A DNA stretch of 64,000 nucleotides from Bisporella sp. PMI_857 (lineage: Eukaryota > Ascomycota > Leotiomycetes > Helotiales > Helotiaceae), in assembly GCA_021307315.1 (NCBI GenBank), contig JAJSPD010000001.1, positions 124,001-188,000 of the forward strand, read 5' to 3'. The notes beneath the pieces were generated by a model. That model saw only the letters and a list, made by a program, of their open reading frames with translations, ran no database searches and was not told where the DNA came from. Shown here piece after piece: positions 59,081-64,000 of the stretch. The position numbers and the translations under genes are program-made. Each line of letters starts with the position of its first letter. Position 1 is the stretch's first letter.

Positions 59081-61226
59081 ATGGGAAACGACGCTGATGA
59101 CTCTAGAACATCAGTCCATGGGCCAGCAGATGTGACAGACAATAAATCGCTGGCTGCAACAGCAACGGCAGAAGATGGCCCCACCGCCACGATGATACTC
59201 GACCAGAACGACACTACTAGGCAGGAAAGCGAAGTAGATCGAGGGGATGGTCTTATGCCTAGTCTTCCTGGGATAGTGATCGAGGAAGGGAGATCCGATA
59301 ACGATAACAGTCAAGAGGATAGAAGGCCTCCCCTTCCCCCAAGACCAGTCCTTTTTCAAGGCACTTCTACAGAGGTAGCCGGTAGCTCACAAGCTGCTAA
59401 CCGGCCAACCTTATTACAAGCAAAACCTACAACAGCATTGTCATCAGTAGATATCCAGACGCTGTCGTTTCCAGACGGAACCAGAGGCACTTTTTCGGGT
59501 CCCGCCAGTCGATCGGCATCAGAATCTAGAGTTGGTGCATCTACTGGTTCAAATACTCCTAGTAGAAAAGTGAGTAGGAATGGAAGTGACGTGGACGATA
59601 CTGGAAGTCTTATGAGCTATGTGCCAACCCTTAGGGGAAATGGAGATCTAGCAAGTCTGTTAGGTGACGGGCTCCATGCACAAAGCCCAGCATGGAAATC
59701 ACTGAGTGCGCAAGCCGATAGAACAAACTTGTTCGAGGATGTTGAGTTCGAAGATGGTTCTCTACAGAGATTTGAGAACGAATTTGATGAGATTGACAGC
59801 GTCGATACAAAAAGAGGCAACGAAGGTCAGTTTCATTCATGCTTTTCACGTTTCGGTCTAACCAGGTTCCAGAGGAACTCCTAATACAATGGAAATCTAA
59901 GCTTAAGCATTACATAATTCTATCTTCTGCCGGGAAGCCAATCTACAGCAGACATGGAGATCAAAACCTTATTAATGCATATATCGGTATCATCCAGACA
60001 ATTATCTCGTTCTTTGAAAGCGCAAAAGATCCATTAATGGGCTTTACAGCTGGAGATACACGGTTTGTCGTTTCCACTCAAGGCCCTCTTTATTTTGTGG
60101 CCATAAGCAAATTGAGAGAAAGCGATGCTCAATTACGGGCCCAGTTGGATGCATTATATATGCAAATCCTCTCCACACTGACCTTGCCAACACTTAACCA
60201 TTTATTCTCCAATCGGCCGAACACGGATCTTCGCAGACCTTTAGAAGGTACAGAAACTTTGCTATCCTCACTAGCAGATACTTTCACCAAAGGATCTGCT
60301 TCTGCCTTACTCTCGGCTCTCGAATGTCTGAAGATCCGTAAGTCTCAAAGGCAGACTATCAACAATACTTTGTTGAAAGCGCGAACTGACAACCTACTCT
60401 ATGGCTTGATTGTGGCTGGCGGAAGACTGGTCAGTGTGGTCCGACCAAAGCGACACTCTCTACATCCCGGCGACCTGCAACTCATTTTCAATATGCTTTT
60501 CGAGGCCGGTAGCGTCAAAGCAGGTGGCGGAGAGAACTGGATACCCCTCTGTCTTCCAGGCTTTAACAATAGGGGTTATTTATATATGTACGTGAGCTTC
60601 CTGAGTGCTCGGGATGATGAGAGTAAAACGCGCCCATCAACGGCCGGCAGTAGTAGTCGAGAAGATGAAGTGGCGGTTTTGCTCATTAGTGCGGACAAGG
60701 AAAGCTTCTACGAACTTAAGCAGATGAGGGATGAGGTGGTGGAGCAACTCGAGAAGAATGGCAGTATGGACATTATCAAAGTAGCAGTTCGTAATGGGCG
60801 ACCTCACACAACAGAAATTCTGCCAGGAAGTCCTCTACGACATTTCCTTTACAAATCTCGTGCAAATGTCCAGTTCACGATGCCTTCACTTTCTCCTCAT
60901 TTCAACAGCCTACCCGCTCGACGAAGGTAATCTCTATTCCTTAGAAGACTTTCTTATTACTAACTTACTAATTAATTCTGAGACTCATGAATAATTACCA
61001 CAACCTTCACGCCTCTATGCACGCAAAACACGCACACTTGAAGGTCCTTCATTGCGTGAGCCGTGATAGTATATCTCTTGCCTGGAGTACAGATCTCTTT
61101 GAGTTTTATGGTATCGCAGGTCCAAACACAAGTCGAGCGGCTCTGGCTCAAGGAGCAAACAAGATCATTCAATGGGTCAAGCGAGAAGAAGAAAGAGTGT
61201 TCATAATCGGTGGGGCTGTATTCTAG
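59081..61226 (+). CDS. MON1: Vacuolar fusion protein Mon1
   Basis: With Ccz1 it forms the guanine nucleotide exchange factor for Ypt7/Rab7 and drives early-to-late endosome and autophagosome-vacuole fusion. Three exons (59081-59825, 59873-60926, 60983-61226) give 680 aa. The first 245 residues are disordered, with a Pro run and Ser-rich and acidic segments. Longin domains follow: [60 protein letters not shown], then [34 protein letters not shown] and [20 protein letters not shown], and a C-terminal [14 protein letters not shown] and [14 protein letters not shown]. These are diagnostic. The other half of this GEF, Ccz1, is not in the window. Confidence 0.96.
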
Positions 61227-61234
61227 GTACAAGA

Positions 61235-62287
61235 CTACTTTCTGAAAACCTTATCCCAGTGATTGAATACCAATCCAAACCGCTTTCCTCTTTGCTGGTC
61301 CGACTCCGCCTCTACTGACAATGCCCATTCCAAGGTTCGTGAATCTTTTCCGTCTAACCCATATATCTGAGTTCTAGGTTGTGCATCACGTCCTGTCAAG
61401 TCCGATTTTAGCGTGTCCTGCAGTTTTGATCCTACGGCCATCTGTACCAAATATCAACCATAGTTCATGCCGAAGCCAGCTGCAACCGCCAGAAAACTTA
61501 CATTAGATACTTCTTTGCCGGACAAGTTATTTTCTAAGCTCTGTAGTCCACCGCCCAGCGAACTTCTTTCTGGAGTACTATCCTCCTGCCTCTCACTAAT
61601 CAAACTTACAGGGGGCGGAGGTGGTGGTAATCGAGGCGAGTCTTCGTCTTTTACTTGCTGAGTAGTATCCATAGGCCGCACTTCAGGGATTTGCTCCACG
61701 GTTTGTAGCTGCGACAATGGCTGGATCGCTTCTGGTCCATGGATGGAGGCGCTACTCTTCTTCCTTCCCCTTGACAAAATACTCCACCAACTTGAAGCGC
61801 TCGACGCTCTCCTTCGTCCCGAGATCTTACTCCAGATACTACTCCGTCTCGAGGATAGAGTATCATCACCGAATATTGTGTCGTGCGAGAAGCTTGGAAA
61901 CTTTGTCCTCTCCTCGCGCTTAATCTCAACCTCACGGTCATATTCAGGTTGATGCCGACCTCCCTCCAAAGACGCTACACTCAGTACCCTCCGATGCTTC
62001 TCTTCAGCAATAATTATACCCTCACCACCCAACACCTCGTCCTGGGCCTCTTGTGGCCCGATCTGCACCAAAGCCTCGCTCCATCGTCTCCCCTCATCCT
62101 CATCACTCCCTAGTGCACCTGACATCTCCAGCTCCGGGCCGGTGAGAGGAGCCACTGCAGAGCCTAGGACATGTACACCATCTGATTTGAAACCGTGGTT
62201 TGTAGAGATGGAGCTAGCGAGATTGACTTGACTCTTATGCTTGGAGAAAGGATAGTTGAAGGATCCGGGTCGCCAAAGCGGAAACAT
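61235..62287 (-). CDS. Unassigned Ser-rich fungal protein
   Basis: Function not recognised. Two exons (62287-61502, 61441-61235) give 330 aa, with GTAAGT donor and a TACAG acceptor in phase 0. The N-terminus MFPLWRPGSFNYPFSKHKSQ is hydrophobic and basic. The middle has a basic Ser-rich stretch (SSRRSSIWSKISGRRRASSA, SWWSILSRGRKK) that could be a phosphorylation or membrane-binding region, and a run of six prolines. The C-terminal 70 residues, including WALSVEAESDQQRGKRFGLV and FNHWDKVFRK, look folded and may be the conserved part. It converges on MON1 with only 8 bp between the stop codons. Confidence 0.7.
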
Positions 62288-63157
62288 CTTGGATTTGTAA
62301 TAAGTTGGTAAATATTCTGTATATCCAACTATTTGTAAAGAGAAACGAAAGGTGATGTTGAGTTGCCGTTAGTATGGCTGAGCATTGCCACACAAAGTAC
62401 GTGGACGGAACAGGCTCATAGAGTCAACACGAAAAGAGAAAGAGAATCAAAGATATAGGGATAAAGTAGCGGGTTGCAAAGCTTGGTGAGTATCTCATTG
62501 ATACGATAATGGCGATTCATTTATAAACTATCAAGTCCCCAATTTTCATGACATACACATGTCAAACTCATATCCAATGTACCAGATCAAACAACCGATT
62601 CAGCTCGGAGTTTTCCCTTCATCTACACAGACTCTGCATCCCAAAAATACGATGAGTATTGTCTTTAGACAGTGGCTCATCTCTTATCTGCGCGGGTTTT
62701 TTCGTCACATCATCAAGCACTTCTTGGACCTGATTCGATAAACTCTCATCTCCTCTAAGAGGTGAGGGGGAACCACGTGCAGCCGGTCTAGATGTTTGTA
62801 TCCATAAATTTGAATTTTAGAAACATTTGTGCTTGGTGGCCAAGAATGTAGCACTCTCGTGCCCCTAGATATTTGTACTTTCATTTGTGTAGAAATACAC
62901 AACCTAATTATGTTGTGAACTGAGTCTGTATCGCTACCTCGGGCACTGATTGCAAGGTCAAAGTCAAAAACAAATGCATGTATTACTTGAGTGACTAGCA
63001 AAATGTAGCGAGTGCAATTCGCCAAGACCAACCATGGGTATTCCTTATAGCCATCTAAAATTCCACACAATACAACTTTCTCCTTATCGTCAAACCTGCA
63101 GACCTACTGCAAAAATAGTTCCGCGGTCGTGAAGGGTAGTTCAGCTTAACGGCCGCT
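62288..63157. other. Intergenic, no supported gene
   Basis: 870 bp. A 121-codon minus frame at 63070-62705 has no protein-like features. It presumably holds the promoter of the unassigned gene on its left and the 3' UTR of the partial gene on its right. Confidence 0.45.
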
Positions 63158-64000
63158 TTAGCTAATCCCCTTTCGTAATCTTACACGGGTTCTAATAGCT
63201 AGCCGTGTTCCCCTCAGCCATTCAATCACCTTCGTGCGTATATTATGGCCCCGAAAATTCCCTGCGGTATCCCCAGGCTTCGTGGCATCTGTCTCAGCAT
63301 CCATTCTAGCACCCCGAAGATCGGGATTGGACCTTGCAGGCGATGGGCTAGGCACTTGTGGCCTGTTCCGATCTCTCCATGTGAGGTCATCGTATGACTG
63401 CGCCGCGTTTCTGGCCATGTATGGAGTCGTAATCCGAGCCCTGAAGTTAGATATCCTCTTCCTTATGTTTAATTTCTCAATATTATGCTCACTATCATCC
63501 GAGAAAAAGCTTCTATTCTGGGTTGGAGTCGGTAGAAGTGTTGGCTGAGTTACTATGGGCGCAATAGTCGACTGGTATGTGTGGTGTGCCTGCAACGTTT
63601 GGGCCGAGTTGATGCTTTGAACTTCAGCAGATGTGCCATCAGCAGACAAGGCATTGCTATTCACACTTGATTTTCGTGAGTGCAGGTGTCTGCTGATGGA
63701 CGAGAAGACGTCGATTCCAGAAGTTGATGAAAACAAATCTGTTGGACTTCGCAACTGCAAGCCAGTAGCAGATCGTGATTCGCTAGAGCCCCTATTAACA
63801 CGAACAGTACCTATAGTCGACCCTGATGCCCTAGTGATCTTTAACTTGAACTTGGGTTGTTTCACACTAGCAGTCAAGTCTTCGCCTTGTTTCGTTAGCT
63901 GGGGAATTCCCGTAGCAGATTTCTGGTCAGACCAGGGATAACATTCTTCAAAATTCCAAGATCGAGATTCCTTAGCAGAGGTTGGATGTGGCGCGGTAGA
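63158..64000 (-). CDS. 3' part of an unassigned Ser/Arg-rich protein
   Basis: The reading frame is open from the right edge to the stop at 63158, at least 280 codons, so the start lies outside the window. No family recognised. Visible features: KQPKFKLKITRASGSTIGTV, a Ser-rich disordered middle with Thr/Pro tracts, a basic segment RKRISNFRARITTPYMARNA, YDDLTWRDRNRPQVPSPSPA, and a C-terminus ending in VIEWLRGTRLAIRTRVRLRK. The high Ser/Pro/Arg content suggests a disordered regulatory protein; nothing more can be said. Confidence 0.6.
   Translation of the reverse strand, partial: STAPHPTSAKESRSWNFEECYPWSDQKSATGIPQLTKQGEDLTASVKQPKFKLKITRASGSTIGTVRVNRGSSESRSATGLQLRSPTDLFSSTSGIDVFSSISRHLHSRKSSVNSNALSADGTSAEVQSINSAQTLQAHHTYQSTIAPIVTQPTLLPTPTQNRSFFSDDSEHNIEKLNIRKRISNFRARITTPYMARNAAQSYDDLTWRDRNRPQVPSPSPARSNPDLRGARMDAETDATKPGDTAGNFRGHNIRTKVIEWLRGTRLAIRTRVRLRKGIS

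Noticed and set aside
61235..61450. Separate 71-codon gene next to MON1
   Set aside because: A clean GT-AG intron joins it in frame to the 62287-61502 exon, so it is the last exon of that gene.
62705..63070. 121-codon minus-strand frame near the right end
   Set aside because: No protein-like pattern; lies between two better-supported genes and probably covers 3' UTR.

Overview
This is a piece of nuclear DNA from a filamentous ascomycete (Pezizomycotina). Genes are dense on both strands and interrupted by short GT-AG introns, mostly 45-60 nt. The recognisable proteins are eukaryotic housekeeping genes with fungal-type architecture (HTS1, VPS33, COQ6, TOP1, UBA3, TEL2, TGS1, RRN3, DOP1, MON1, HAP3 and others). 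My impression from the proteins is Leotiomycetes, but I could not run a search and hold the class only weakly. I saw no virus, bacterial operon, CRISPR array, rRNA gene or recognisable transposon.

Layout. 0.5-5.2 kb: VPS33 (-) head-to-head with histidyl-tRNA synthetase (+). 6.5-12.6 kb: an unassigned Ser-rich protein (+), a Ca2+/calmodulin-dependent protein kinase (-) and a UBE2W-type ubiquitin-conjugating enzyme (+). 12.6-20 kb: COQ6 (-), an uncertain stretch, topoisomerase I (-) and ATP synthase gamma (+). 20.6-25.9 kb: a small CxxC protein (-), 3.8 kb without a convincing gene, and a Cys-rich N-terminus protein (+). 26-34.5 kb: complex I 49-kDa subunit (-), RPC40 (+), UBA3 (-), TEL2 (+). 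35-43.6 kb: a Ste20/GCK kinase (-), 2.6 kb of mostly non-coding DNA, a TGS1 fused to a PHD finger (-), and the Golgi GRASP protein GRH1 (+). 43.7-52.5 kb: OST2 (-), a TMEM14 protein (+), CMC2 (-), prefoldin 2 (+), HAP3 (+), RRN3 (+). 52.8-64 kb: DOP1 (-), MON1 (+), an unassigned protein (-), and the 3' end of another unassigned gene (-) running off the right edge.

Functional threads. Genes often lie head-to-head across short shared promoters. Several act in endomembrane traffic (VPS33, MON1, DOP1, GRH1). Several are mitochondrial (COQ6, ATP3, 49-kDa subunit, CMC2). HAP3 is a subunit of the CCAAT-binding complex, and the promoters of ATP3 and the 49-kDa subunit carry several CCAAT boxes. This is a neighbourhood of independent housekeeping genes, not a cluster.

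Most unusual observations: (1) TGS1 carries an N-terminal PHD finger in the same uninterrupted exon; (2) UBA3 needs a 6-nt microexon to encode its conserved nucleotide-binding strand; (3) COQ6 has a one-base frameshift and the kinase at 8.8-10.3 kb has a one-base phase mismatch at its first intron, each either a consensus error or a real lesion; (4) VPS33 and HAP3 have intron arrangements that allow alternative N-terminal regions. Exon totals were checked for divisibility by three and all gene models pass except those two.
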